From assembly GCA_003978135.1 (NCBI GenBank), contig QOAL01000164.1, forward strand, positions 1 to 7,092: a DNA stretch of 7,092 nucleotides. Reading direction: 5' to 3'. Origin of the DNA: Thermodesulfatator sp. (lineage in GTDB: Bacteria; Desulfobacterota; Dissulfuribacteria; Dissulfuribacterales; QOAL01). Positions 1 to 6,933 of this stretch are shown piece by piece. Position numbers and translations under genes: made by a program. Numbering within the stretch: the first letter of the stretch is position 1; each line of letters opens with the position of its first letter. Under the pieces are notes generated by a model. The model made no database searches and was not told the origin of the DNA. It saw nothing but the letters and a program-made list of their open reading frames with translations.

Positions 1-1287
1 AGGCGGTTTATTCATTATGATTACCAGCAGGAGCAGCTGAGAAACTCAGTACTTGTTGATGCCAAGGCGGATATTCTGGTGTACGGCATGGGAGAAAGAG
101 CCGTAATCGAGATAGCAAGGTGTCTTGAAGAGGGCAGGAAACTCTCACTCATCCCTGGTACATGCGAAAGGCTGACGGAAAATCATTTTTTAAAAAGGTC
201 AGCCAGGATTCCCTGTAGTCTGCTTCCATCTTTCCAGGAAATTCAAAGGCAAAGAAGGGCCTTTCTGGATGCAGAACTGGCAATTGACGCCAATAGCCGT
301 ACCTGTGCACCAGAGGTGCTGGTGCAGAAACAGCGAGGCGGCATGTTTGTGTGGCAAAACCTTCCCTCTGCCCCGCTGCGAAGCCAAGAGCTTGATCAAG
401 TCCATGAGCTTCCGTACACAAGGACAACACATCCATTATTTGCCAAGGTTCCTGCTTATGACATGATTCGGCATTCCATCACCATTGTCAGGGGATGCAG
501 CGGCAACTGCTCGTTTTGTGCCATAGCAAGGCACCAGGGAGCTGTGGTGGTATCCCGGAGCAGGCAGTCTGTCCTCAGAGAAATAAGGGCAGTAACAACC
601 ATGACGGATTTTCGGGGAACCATAACCGATTTGGGCGGGCCCACGGCCAACCTCTACGGGACAAGCTGCAGGCGCTCTGAAAAATGCCGCAGAAAGGACT
701 GCCTGTTTCCTGGCATTTGCAGGCATCTGGACATAGATGAAAATGCCTTTTGTTCCCTGCTGGCAGAGGGACAATCCATCCCCGGGGTGAGGCACCTGTT
801 TGTATCTTCCGGCCTCAGGATGGAGCTTCTTTTGAAAACACCCCTGCTGCTGCAAAGGATACTCCAGGAGCATACCTCGGGAATAATGAAAATCGCTCCT
901 GAACATACAGAAGATGAGGTGCTAAGGCTCATGCATAAGCCAGGTCGAAAAGTGCTGGAAGATTTTTTGAAAACTGCCCGAACAATGGGTGAAAAAACAA
1001 GAAAAATGCCTGGCTTTTCAGCTTATTTTATAACATCCCATCCCGGGTGTACCCTGGCACACATGAAACAGATGAAGGCGCGACTTGAGGGCCTGAACCT
1101 GCCGTTGCGCAAATTTCAGGATTTCACTCCGGTTCCAGGCACTTTATCAACGGCCATGTATGTTACCGGTCTGGACAGGTACAAGAAGAAACCGATATTT
1201 GTTGCAAGGCGCAGAAAGGACAGGATGGCGCAGCGAAGAGTTCTTGAGTCACTTATGAATGACCGGTCGCGGCCAAGGAAACATTAG
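1..1287 (+). CDS. ygiQ: YgiQ-family radical SAM protein, C-terminal part (5' end outside window)
   Basis: The frame is open from base 1 to the TAG at 1285-1287 (428 codons), so the gene starts upstream. A GTG at 79 is only an internal Val codon: the preceding codons (HYDYQQEQLRNSVLVDAKAD) are typical YgiQ sequence. Family members run to roughly 600-740 residues, so perhaps 170 or more N-terminal residues are missing. The radical SAM motif CxxxCxxC, which binds a 4Fe-4S cluster and SAM, is at window residues 166/170/173 (RGCSGNCSFCAI). The family signature DLGGPTANLYG follows. A second cysteine set (residues 223, 229, 234, 240) is also typical of the family, as are KIAPEHTEDEV and a C-terminal DUF3362-like region (FQDFTPVPGTLSTAMY, then a basic tail). 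The reaction and substrate of YgiQ are unknown. It is followed at 12 nt by dus and is probably co-transcribed with it. No frameshift is seen. Confidence 0.95.
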   Translation, partial: RRFIHYDYQQEQLRNSVLVDAKADILVYGMGERAVIEIARCLEEGRKLSLIPGTCERLTENHFLKRSARIPCSLLPSFQEIQRQRRAFLDAELAIDANSRTCAPEVLVQKQRGGMFVWQNLPSAPLRSQELDQVHELPYTRTTHPLFAKVPAYDMIRHSITIVRGCSGNCSFCAIARHQGAVVVSRSRQSVLREIRAVTTMTDFRGTITDLGGPTANLYGTSCRRSEKCRRKDCLFPGICRHLDIDENAFCSLLAEGQSIPGVRHLFVSSGLRMELLLKTPLLLQRILQEHTSGIMKIAPEHTEDEVLRLMHKPGRKVLEDFLKTARTMGEKTRKMPGFSAYFITSHPGCTLAHMKQMKARLEGLNLPLRKFQDFTPVPGTLSTAMYVTGLDRYKKKPIFVARRRKDRMAQRRVLESLMNDRSRPRKH

Positions 1288-1299
1288 GCCCTCTGATCC

Positions 1300-2292
1300 A
1301 TGCAAAATACCTGTTTCCATATAGGTCATCTGAGTGTGAAGCCACCACTTGTTCTTGCTCCAATGGCCGGCCTTACACATTCAGCACTGCGGACAATAAT
1401 CTCGGGATTTGGAGGCTGCGGGCTTCTGAGCACGGAAATGCTTCCGGCAAGAAGTCTGGTCGCGGAGAATCCAAACGTATCACCTTTTCTCATAAGGTCT
1501 GAGGCAGAGAAACCTCTAAGTTACCAGCTCTTGGCTGGAAGGCCTGAAGACATTGAACCTGCAGTAAAGCGCCTGGAAGAGCTGGGAGCTGCAGCAATAG
1601 ATCTCAATCTTGGTTGCGGAGCACCAAAGGTCAGAAGGGCAGGTTGCGGGATTGCCCTGTGGGAAGACCGTTCCAGGCTAGTTGCAGTTGTCAGGCAGAT
1701 CAGGCGCTGCACCCGCCTTCCCTTTACTGCAAAGATACGGCTTGGGCCCGCGCCGGACGAGGAAAAGTTCATGGAAAGGGTGAAGCTCCTGGAAGATCTG
1801 GGCCTTGATGCCCTTTATATCCACGCAAGGCTTGACAGGGAATCCTTTTCCAGGCCCCCCAGGTGGGAATTTGCCGGCATGGCAAAGGAGTGGATTTCCA
1901 TACCGGTTATAATTAACGGAGGAATATTTTCTCTGTCTGATGCCAAGAAATGTCTGAGCCAATCAGGGGCGGATGGCCTGATGATAGGAAGGGCTGCTGC
2001 AGTGAAACCCTGGATATTTTCAGATATAGCATCCAGCCTCTTTGGTTTTGAAGCCGACCCTGAAAAAAAAGATCTTCCCGGACTTTATCTGGAATTTTAC
2101 CAGTTACTTGTGTCACGGTTTCCCGAAGAAAGACGCCTTGGAAGATTAAAGGAATTTACCCATCATTTTGCAAGAAATTATCCCTTTGGGAACAGGCTGG
2201 CCATGGCGGTCCAAAGGGCAGGCTCAATGGAACATGCCAGGAATCTTGCACTGGAATTCTTTGAAAAGAATGTCGGTACGGAAAGGATATGA
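1300..2292 (+). CDS. dus: tRNA-dihydrouridine synthase (Dus family)
   Basis: This 330-residue protein has the normal length of bacterial Dus enzymes, FMN-dependent oxidoreductases that reduce uridine to dihydrouridine in the tRNA D-loop using NAD(P)H. It is a TIM barrel with, in order: LAPMAGLT (19-26, FMN site), STEM (44-47), YQLLAG (75-80), DLNLGCGAPKV (101-111, catalytic Cys106), AKIRLG (144-149, FMN-contacting Lys145), IHAR (174-177), INGGI (205-209, phosphate site) and DGLMIGRAAAVKPWIF (225-240). In most Dus proteins Cys106 is followed by Pro (GCP); here it is Gly. The N-terminus resembles DusB/NifR3, but I cannot fix the subfamily. The ATG at 1300 is the only sensible start, because an in-frame TGA sits at 1294-1296. 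The ribosome site is weak (AGG at 1286-1288, or AAGGA about 20 nt away), so translation may be coupled to ygiQ. Confidence 0.95.
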   Translation: MQNTCFHIGHLSVKPPLVLAPMAGLTHSALRTIISGFGGCGLLSTEMLPARSLVAENPNVSPFLIRSEAEKPLSYQLLAGRPEDIEPAVKRLEELGAAAIDLNLGCGAPKVRRAGCGIALWEDRSRLVAVVRQIRRCTRLPFTAKIRLGPAPDEEKFMERVKLLEDLGLDALYIHARLDRESFSRPPRWEFAGMAKEWISIPVIINGGIFSLSDAKKCLSQSGADGLMIGRAAAVKPWIFSDIASSLFGFEADPEKKDLPGLYLEFYQLLVSRFPEERRLGRLKEFTHHFARNYPFGNRLAMAVQRAGSMEHARNLALEFFEKNVGTERI

Positions 2293-2301
2293 GGCGCAAG
2301 G

Positions 2302-2446
2302 TTGTGTCCATCCAGAAATAGGCAATTTTGTTTGAGGGCAAGGCGCAAGGAGGTGAAAAAGCGCAGTGTACTGGGCGTACATGAGCATTTTTCGCCGACG
2401 AGCAACACAGTCATCGGCCAAAAGGGCCATTTATGGATGGATACAA
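2302..2446. repeat. ~145 bp imperfect palindromic intergenic element
   Basis: The outer 22 bp arms (2302-2323 and 2425-2446) are inverted copies with about 3 mismatches; both carry TCCATCCA next to TTGTRT. Toward the centre is a second dyad, GGTGAAAAAG (2352-2361) against CATTTTTCGCC (2386-2396), with an inner GTAC...GTAC pair around 2368-2380. A small GGCC-AAAAG-GGCC stem lies at 2416-2428 beside the right arm. The element fills the convergent space between the stop codons of dus (2292) and prmC (2454) and has no ORF of its own. It looks like a dispersed palindromic or MITE-like repeat and could work as a two-way transcription barrier for the converging units. I vaguely recall similar sequences as multicopy repeats in Desulfobacteraceae, but this is unchecked. 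Confidence 0.7.
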
Positions 2447-2453
2447 GGTAGCA

Positions 2454-3305
2454 TTATATCTGGGCCACTATCACCCTCTTGTTGCCGGCAAGGTCTTTCA
2501 TGGCATAGCTTTTTTTATAGTATCTGGTTTCCCCTATGAATTTCAGCACATGGTCAGCCTGCTGCCAGCCGATTTCTGAGATTATGACGCCTCCAGCATT
2601 CAAAAATTTGTGGGCCACGGAGAAAATGTGTTCCAGTTGAGCCAGTCCGTCCTTCGGGCTGAAAAGAGCTGTGTGAGGTTCAAAATGCACCACATCCCTG
2701 GGCAGGATGTGTTTTTCGTGGAGGCCTATGTATGGCGGGTTTACAGTGATAAGGTCGAAGTTTTTTGATTCGGATAAGCCCCTAAACCAGTCACAGCAGA
2801 TGAAACAGATACGGGCCTTGTTCCCAGCCAGACGCAAGGCATTCTGTCTTGCCACAGCCAGGGCAGTCGAATCAATGTCTGTAAGGATTGTTAACGCGTC
2901 TTTCCACTCCAGTGCAAGGCTGATTCCTATGCAGCCTGTGCCTGTCCCCAGGTCGAGGATCCTGGCTGGAATTTTGCCTCTATCATCAAAAAACTTGATG
3001 GCTGCTTCCACAACAAGTTCTGTCTCCGGTCTAGGGATAAGGCAGGAAGGGGAACAGATAAAAGGCCTGGACCAAAATTCCCTGTAGCCAGTAAGATAGG
3101 CAACAGGTTCTCCGAGACTTCTCCGGTTAATGAGGGAGAAAAAGCTGCTTTGTTCTTTCTCATCGAGTCTGTATTCAGGGTGGGCCAGGAGAAAGGTTTT
3201 ATCCTTGTTCAGGCAGTGGCAGAGCAGTACCTGTATATCCAGTCTGGAATTTTTCCCAAGGATTTTTTCTGCCCGTTCAAGGGCCTGGTGAATGGTTAAT
3301 GACAC
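2454..3305 (-). CDS. prmC: Peptide chain release factor N5-glutamine methyltransferase PrmC (HemK)
   Basis: This 283-residue protein is close to the E. coli length (277). It methylates, with SAM, the Gln of the GGQ motif in release factors RF1 and RF2, raising their termination activity. It has a helical N-terminal substrate-binding domain (about 1-80), then YLTGYREFW (70-78) and LIPRPETE (89-96). The Rossmann-type methyltransferase core has the SAM loop LDLGTGTGCIG (117-127), the acidic DID (143-145) and the catalytic NPPY (189-192) that grips the target Gln. A late EPHTALFSPKDG (209-220) is also family-typical. The start is GTG, 6 nt after the prfA stop. The sequence just upstream is AAAGG touching the GTG, not a well-spaced ribosome site, so translation is probably coupled to prfA. 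The enzyme thus lies directly behind its own substrate gene, a common arrangement. Confidence 0.97.
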   Translation of the reverse strand: MSLTIHQALERAEKILGKNSRLDIQVLLCHCLNKDKTFLLAHPEYRLDEKEQSSFFSLINRRSLGEPVAYLTGYREFWSRPFICSPSCLIPRPETELVVEAAIKFFDDRGKIPARILDLGTGTGCIGISLALEWKDALTILTDIDSTALAVARQNALRLAGNKARICFICCDWFRGLSESKNFDLITVNPPYIGLHEKHILPRDVVHFEPHTALFSPKDGLAQLEHIFSVAHKFLNAGGVIISEIGWQQADHVLKFIGETRYYKKSYAMKDLAGNKRVIVAQI

Positions 3306-3311
3306 CCTTTA

Positions 3312-4379
3312 TTAGGAAGATTCTGCTGCCAGGGCCTTCGCCTGGAAATAGGTCCCCAGGGGTTCTATGACCTCGTCCAGGTCACCTTGCAAAACATCTT
3401 CAAGACGATAGAGGGTAAGACCTATGCGATGATCAGTGATTCGTCCTTGCGGAAAATTATAGGTGCGTATCCTCTCACTTCTGTCACCTGTGCCAACCAT
3501 TGTTCGGCGTTCCTCGGATTGCTGTTCCTGCTGCTCTTTCTGTTTGAGTTCAAGGAGCCTGGCTGCAAGCACCTTCATGGCCTTGGCCTTGTTTTTATGC
3601 TGACTTCTTTCATCCTGACATTGCACCACAAGGCCCGAGGGAACATGGGTAATGCGTACTGCGGATTCGGTCTTGTTTACATGTTGACCCCCGGCACCAG
3701 ATGCCCTGTAAACATCAATCCTGAGATCCGCCGGATTGATGTCCACGTCCACCTCATCTGCCTCCGGGAGCACGGCTACAGTGACAGCAGAAGTATGAAT
3801 CCGTCCCTGGGTTTCTGTCTCAGGAACTCGCTGGACCCTGTGGGTGCCGCTTTCGTATTTGAGCCGGCTGTAGACCTTGTCCCCGGTGAAAAGGGCAATA
3901 ATTTCCTTGAAACCTCCCATTCCTGTGTCGTGTGAGGAGAGAATTTCCACCTTCCAGCCTTTCTTTTCAGCATAGCGGCTGTACATGCGAAAGAGATCTG
4001 CCACGAAAAGCGCAGCTTCTTCCCCTCCTGTGCCTGCTCTTATTTCCAAGAGGATATTTTTTTCGTCGTTAGGATCCTTGGGCAGAAGCAGTACCTTAAG
4101 GCTTTCCTTTAATTCTTCTGCCTCTTTGGAAAGCTGCTCATTTTCAGCCTTGGCCAGTTCCCGGATTTCAGGATCAGGATCACTGAGCATGGGCTTGTTT
4201 TCCTCTATCTGTTTTTCCACCTGAAGAAATCTTTCGTACACCTTTACTATCTCACCAAGGTCAGAATGTTCCTTGGCAATCTTTCTGAACCTGTTCTGGT
4301 CCTTTATAATTTCAGGAGTACTGAGCTCCTGCTCGAGTTCGTAAAAGCGTTTTTGTATCCCTTCTAGCCTTTGAAACAT
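3312..4379 (-). CDS. prfA: Peptide chain release factor 1 (RF1)
   Basis: This 355-residue class I release factor matches the usual RF1 length (about 355-360). It recognises UAA and UAG in the ribosomal A site and triggers hydrolysis of peptidyl-tRNA. A charged coiled-coil domain 1 covers about residues 1-100, and the PCRF region follows ([14 protein letters not shown], 112-125). The tripeptide that reads the stop codon is PET (186-188, in [14 protein letters not shown]), of the RF1 PxT type and not the RF2 SPF type. The catalytic GGQ is at 230-232 ([16 protein letters not shown]) and its Gln is the target of the downstream Prm[16 protein letters not shown] (254-268) is also typical. No programmed frameshift is needed, in contrast to RF2. 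The ATG at 4379 has a good AGGTG ribosome site (4392-4388), 8 nt away. It sits in the rpmE-prfA-prmC run. Confidence 0.98.
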   Translation of the reverse strand: MFQRLEGIQKRFYELEQELSTPEIIKDQNRFRKIAKEHSDLGEIVKVYERFLQVEKQIEENKPMLSDPDPEIRELAKAENEQLSKEAEELKESLKVLLLPKDPNDEKNILLEIRAGTGGEEAALFVADLFRMYSRYAEKKGWKVEILSSHDTGMGGFKEIIALFTGDKVYSRLKYESGTHRVQRVPETETQGRIHTSAVTVAVLPEADEVDVDINPADLRIDVYRASGAGGQHVNKTESAVRITHVPSGLVVQCQDERSQHKNKAKAMKVLAARLLELKQKEQQEQQSEERRTMVGTGDRSERIRTYNFPQGRITDHRIGLTLYRLEDVLQGDLDEVIEPLGTYFQAKALAAESS

Positions 4380-4610
4380 TTTGATTGCACCTGGAGTTGG
4401 ATAAGGTTAACTGACGTTAAATCACGAAAGGTTTATTTCTTGCCTATGGAAAAACAGCTAACCCTAAGGCTGAATTTCAAACCTTATTGAAAACACCCTG
4501 AAACTTTCAGAGGAAAATATAGCTGGATTGAGAGGACAGACAGCAGCTATCCGTCCTCCTGTGAATCTGGATTATACGCTCCTGAGAGCATATGTGTCTT
4601 TCAGGTGGAT
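4380..4610 (-). other. rpmE-prfA intercistronic region (231 nt)
   Basis: No gene is visible. It holds the 12 bp hairpin at 4532-4558, a weaker stem (TTTCAA 4475-4480 with TTGAAA 4487-4492, 6 nt loop), a small TTAAC/GTTAA stem at 4407-4420 and the prfA ribosome site at 4388-4392. I see no convincing -35/-10 pair for prfA and no stem followed by a U-run, so read-through from rpmE into prfA is the simplest reading. Confidence 0.6.
4532..4558 (-). other. Intercistronic RNA hairpin between rpmE and prfA
   Basis: On the minus strand this reads GAGGACGGATAG, loop CTG, then CTGTCTGTCCTC: twelve consecutive pairs, two of them G-U wobbles. On the plus strand those two become A-C mismatches, so the hairpin is best formed in leftward RNA, the direction of rpmE-prfA. 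It starts about 53 nt after the rpmE stop. The following bases (TCAATCCAGC) contain no U-run, so it is not a standard intrinsic terminator. A processing site, mRNA stabiliser or Rho-linked end is possible. Confidence 0.65.
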
Positions 4611-4826
4611 CTAATTCTCCTTTTCCATGGTCTTGCCGTACTTTCTCATGAATTTTTCAACCCGTCCTGCCGTGTCCACAAGCTTCTGCTTGCCGGTGAA
4701 AAATGGATGACACTGGGAACAGATCTCCACCTTTATATTTTTTACGGTGGAACCTACCTGAAATTCGTTTCCACATGCACATTTGACATTTGCCAAATGA
4801 TATTCCGGATGTATTTCTTTCTTCAT
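4611..4826 (-). CDS. rpmE: 50S ribosomal protein L31 (zinc-binding type)
   Basis: At 71 residues it matches the usual L31 size (E. coli: 70). L31 sits on the large subunit and bridges to the small-subunit head. The start MKKEIHPEY and the block [24 protein letters not shown] are family hallmarks. Cysteines at 16, 18, 36 and 39 (CxC and CxxC) form the zinc site, making this the C+ form and not the zinc-independent paralog made under zinc limitation. The C-terminus is short and charged (KTMEKEN). The ATG at 4826 has AGGAGA at 4843-4838, about 11 nt away, a slightly long spacing. It has its own promoter-like sequence (4917-4946), separated from rho by a repeat-filled gap, and prfA follows after 231 nt. 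Confidence 0.98.
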   Translation of the reverse strand: MKKEIHPEYHLANVKCACGNEFQVGSTVKNIKVEICSQCHPFFTGKQKLVDTAGRVEKFMRKYGKTMEKEN

Positions 4827-4895
4827 CTCTTAAATTATCTCCTGTCTAATGGATAAATCCGTATATGGATTACACCTGATTTTTAGTTTTTTTCA

Positions 4896-4910
4896 CCGTT
4901 GATACAACGG
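4896..4910 (-). other. 5'-terminal stem-loop of the rpmE mRNA
   Basis: Minus strand CCGTTG-TAT-CAACGG is a perfect 6 bp stem with a 3 nt loop. It begins almost exactly where transcription from the promoter at 4917-4946 should start (about 4910), so the mRNA would begin with a hairpin. It is followed by TGAAAAAAAC, not a U-run, so it is not a terminator for rpmE. Ribosomal protein L31 mRNA leaders with structured 5' ends are known in other bacteria. Whether this one binds L31 is unknown. Confidence 0.5.
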
Positions 4911-4916
4911 CTTCTC

Positions 4917-4946
4917 TTTATAAAAAGGTTCCGGCTATAAAGTCAA
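4917..4946 (-). promoter_or_regulatory. Probable sigma70-type promoter of rpmE-prfA-prmC
   Basis: Minus strand -35 TTGACT (4946-4941) and -10 TATAAA (4922-4917) are separated by 18 nt. Shifting the -10 to TTTATA gives 16 nt. Predicted start about 4910, giving a leader of about 84 nt to the rpmE ATG. It lies between the repeat element and rpmE, so rpmE need not rely on rho transcription. Confidence 0.6.
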
Positions 4947-4964
4947 GACGTTAATCTAAATAAG

Positions 4965-5308
4965 CCGGTATCTGGGGAGCATTCCCTGTTTGTTTAAGCC
5001 CTTACAAAATAGCTGAATCGCACGAGGACTTATGGTCGCTTATCTGTTTATCCTCATAGCCTGGCGACGAGCATTTCTTCCAAGATTCACCAACAGCCGC
5101 TGTGCAGGCTACATACTCTTTCTGGATACATACCCGGACAATCTTACAAACCTGAGTGCGGCTAAAACTGGCTTCCCCTTGGTGAAATCTTGGAAGAAAC
5201 TGCTCGTCTCTGTTCGGAACCGTTAGCTCCTAGAGGTAAAAGAGGCAGGGAGCATACTCCTGACTTTGATAAGTGAACAGGACAAACTGGGAATGCTCCT
5301 GTATCCGG
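4965..5308. repeat. ~345 bp nested inverted-repeat element between rho and rpmE
   Basis: The outer arms are 4965-4993 and 5282-5308. Read inward they share CCGG, a TAT/ATA stretch, an exact AGCATTCCC and TTTGT. The inner arms are 5067-5093 and 5179-5207, which match over 27 of 29 positions with two 1 nt gaps (shared blocks ACGAGCA, TTTCTTCCAAGA, TTCACCAA). The left inner arm and its flank (5067-5105) recur exactly at 7050-7088. Together with the rpmE promoter and leader, the element takes up nearly the whole 501 nt between rho and rpmE, and its right arm starts 19 nt past the rho stop. A plus-strand ORF inside (5032-5226, 64 codons, with GAGG 4 nt upstream) is open on after one TAG to about 5325. 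I do not recognise the peptide and do not call it a gene. It looks like a non-autonomous mobile or palindromic element; mobility is inferred from structure only. Confidence 0.65.
5067..5105 (+). repeat. 39 bp direct repeat, copy 1 (inside the rho-rpmE element)
   Basis: It begins ACGAGCATTTCTTCCAAGAT and ends CAGCCGCTGTGC, identical at all 39 positions to 7050-7088. It includes the left inner arm of the element, so a diverged inverted copy of its first 27 nt is also present at 5179-5207. The bases to its left do not match those left of copy 2, marking one edge of the repeated unit. Confidence 0.85.
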
Positions 5309-5327
5309 GAGACATTTTAATGATTTG

Positions 5328-6704
5328 TTATCTGTTCATGGAAGCCAGAAATTCCGCATTGTTTTCCGTATCCTTCATTTTGTCCAGTAAAAATTCCATG
5401 CTGTCAATGGGATTAAGGGGGGAGAGAAGCTTTCTGAGTATCCATACCCTGTTAAGAACTTCTGGAGCCAGAAGCAATTCTTCCTTTCGAGTGCCAGACC
5501 TGTTTATATCCACAGAAGGAAAGATCCTCTTTTCCGTCAGCTTCCTGTCGAGATGTATCTCCATGTTTCCTGTGCCCTTGAATTCCTCGAAGATCACTTC
5601 ATCCATGCGGCTTCCAGTGTCTATTAGGGCCGTTGCTATGATGGTAAGGCTGCCGCCTTCTTCAATATTTCTTGCAGCTCCAAAAAATCTCTTGGGCCTG
5701 TGCAGCGCATTGGAGTCCACTCCTCCAGACAGGATTTTTCCGCTGGGAGGTACCACCGTGTTGTATGCCCTGGCCAGTCTTGTGATGCTATCCAGGAGAA
5801 TTACCACGTCTTTTTTATGCTCAACAAGACGTTTGGCCTTTTCTATGACCATCTCCGAAACCTGGACATGCCTCTGAGCAGGTTCATCAAATGTGGAGCT
5901 GATGACTTCTGCCTGTACTGAGCGCTGCATGTCAGTAACCTCCTCAGGCCTTTCATCAATGAGTAGTACTATGAGAAAGACTTCAGGATGATTGTAGGAA
6001 ATGGAGTTTGCTATGGATTGCAAAAGCATGGTCTTTCCTGTTCTTGGAGGGGCAACGATGAGGCCCCGCTGGCCTTTTCCGATGGGAGTCATCAGGTCCA
6101 TGACCCGTCCACCCAGGTTGTCTGGAGTGGTCTCCAGCTTCAGCTGTTCCTCAGGATAAAGTGGAGTCAGATTGTCAAAATGGACCCTTTCAAATGCCTT
6201 GTCTGGTGGATCAAAATTCAGAGATTCCACCTTTAAAAGGGCAAAATAGCGTTCACCTTCCTTAGGCGGTCGAATCTGGCCAGAGATGGTGTCACCAGTG
6301 TTCAGATTGAATCTTCTTATCTGTGACGGGGATACATATATGTCATCGGGACCAGGAAGGTAATTGTAGTCCGGACTTCTGAGAAAACCAAAACCGTCTT
6401 GCAGGATTTCCAGCACGCCATTGCCATAAACCGTACCTTTCTGTTCTGCCTGCGCCTTTAATATGCTGAATATTACATCCTGTTTTTTCCTGGTGTGAGA
6501 AACATCAATCCCAAGCCCCTGGGCCACCTTGAAGAGCTCGCTTACACTCTTTTTCTTAAGATCGTCCAGGAAAAGGGTCTCGGGAGGACTACCGTTGGAT
6601 TGGCTGTTTTTTTTGGACCTGGAACTGGAATGATTATTAGGGTTTTTAGGCGAGGATTTGTCCTCTGACACGTCCTTTTTACTGGTTTTGATTCGCCTGG
6701 CCAT
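5328..6704 (-). CDS. rho: Transcription termination factor Rho
   Basis: Rho is a hexameric RNA-dependent ATPase and 5'-3' RNA translocase that ends transcription. From the ATG at 6704 it has 458 residues (E. coli: 419). The extra length is a basic Ser/Asn/Lys-rich N-terminal tail, about residues 1-45. The Rho_N helical domain follows ([27 protein letters not shown], about 53-79 taken in parts), then the cold-shock-like RNA-binding fold with DGFGFLR (103-109) and [12 protein letters not shown] (121-132). The ATPase domain has Walker A APPRTGKT (218-225), Walker B VVILLDS (300-306), the secondary RNA-site loop GKILSGGVD (322-330) and the arginine finger in NRSGTRKEE (Arg406, equivalent to E. 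coli R366). Nothing is broken. A GTG at 6713 would add three residues but overlaps the ribosome site, so ATG 6704 is preferred. The next gene in the same direction is rpmE. Confidence 0.97.
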   Translation of the reverse strand: MARRIKTSKKDVSEDKSSPKNPNNHSSSRSKKNSQSNGSPPETLFLDDLKKKSVSELFKVAQGLGIDVSHTRKKQDVIFSILKAQAEQKGTVYGNGVLEILQDGFGFLRSPDYNYLPGPDDIYVSPSQIRRFNLNTGDTISGQIRPPKEGERYFALLKVESLNFDPPDKAFERVHFDNLTPLYPEEQLKLETTPDNLGGRVMDLMTPIGKGQRGLIVAPPRTGKTMLLQSIANSISYNHPEVFLIVLLIDERPEEVTDMQRSVQAEVISSTFDEPAQRHVQVSEMVIEKAKRLVEHKKDVVILLDSITRLARAYNTVVPPSGKILSGGVDSNALHRPKRFFGAARNIEEGGSLTIIATALIDTGSRMDEVIFEEFKGTGNMEIHLDRKLTEKRIFPSVDINRSGTRKEELLLAPEVLNRVWILRKLLSPLNPIDSMEFLLDKMKDTENNAEFLASMNR

Positions 6705-6927
6705 TAAATACACCTCAACGTCAATATATGATCTTGTAATTTTTCAGGGATTTTTAAAAACAGAAAAATCTTTTTTCGTCCTGCAATGAAATTATTAGAA
6801 GCACCCTTTTTTCTAATGGAGAGAAAAGAGGACACCTAGATGAATATTCTTTGTCCACTGTTGAATTTTTTGTGGAAATTAGTAGTCGTCTGGATTGGAT
6901 AAGCCGTTCAGACTTTTTTGACTGACA
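6705..6927 (-). promoter_or_regulatory. Long 5' leader of rho mRNA
   Basis: From the predicted start near 6927 to the rho ATG the leader is about 223 nt with no convincing ORF. The first part (6903-6858) is rich in C and poor in G (about 13 C to 3 G in 46 nt) with many YC steps, as expected of a Rho loading (rut) site. Downstream is a stem-loop ATTAGAA/TTCTAAT (6817-6811 with 6800-6794, 10 nt loop). In E. coli the rho leader is of similar length and Rho attenuates its own synthesis there. The same control is plausible here but is inferred. Confidence 0.5.
6711..6716 (-). promoter_or_regulatory. Ribosome binding site of rho (decides the start)
   Basis: Minus strand GAGGTG at 6716-6711 lies 6 nt before the ATG at 6704. 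The possible GTG start at 6713 is part of this same hexamer and has no other Shine-Dalgarno-like sequence ahead of it, so ATG 6704 is favoured. Confidence 0.75.
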
Positions 6928-6933
6928 GGCACG

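Noticed and set aside
79..81. GTG at 79 as the start of the radical SAM gene
   Set aside because: The frame is open to base 1 and the codons before it read as conserved YgiQ sequence, so this is an internal Val codon of a gene cut by the window edge.
436..906. 156-codon minus-strand ORF opposite ygiQ
   Set aside because: Antisense to a clearly conserved coding region; no family resemblance and no ribosome site of note.
3387..3935. 182-codon plus-strand ORF opposite prfA
   Set aside because: A shadow of the RF1 gene covering its GGQ and PxT regions; RF1 is unmistakable on the other strand.
5230..5327. Intrinsic terminator after rho
   Set aside because: Short stems such as GGAG/CTCC near 5249 exist, but none is followed by a U-run in leftward RNA.
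5266..5877. 203-codon plus-strand ORF
   Set aside because: Mostly a shadow of the rho C-terminal half; only its first ~20 codons lie in the repeat element, so it is a chance joining of two open stretches.
6705..6713. GTG at 6713 as the start of rho
   Set aside because: It lies inside the GAGGTG ribosome site that is well spaced for the ATG at 6704.
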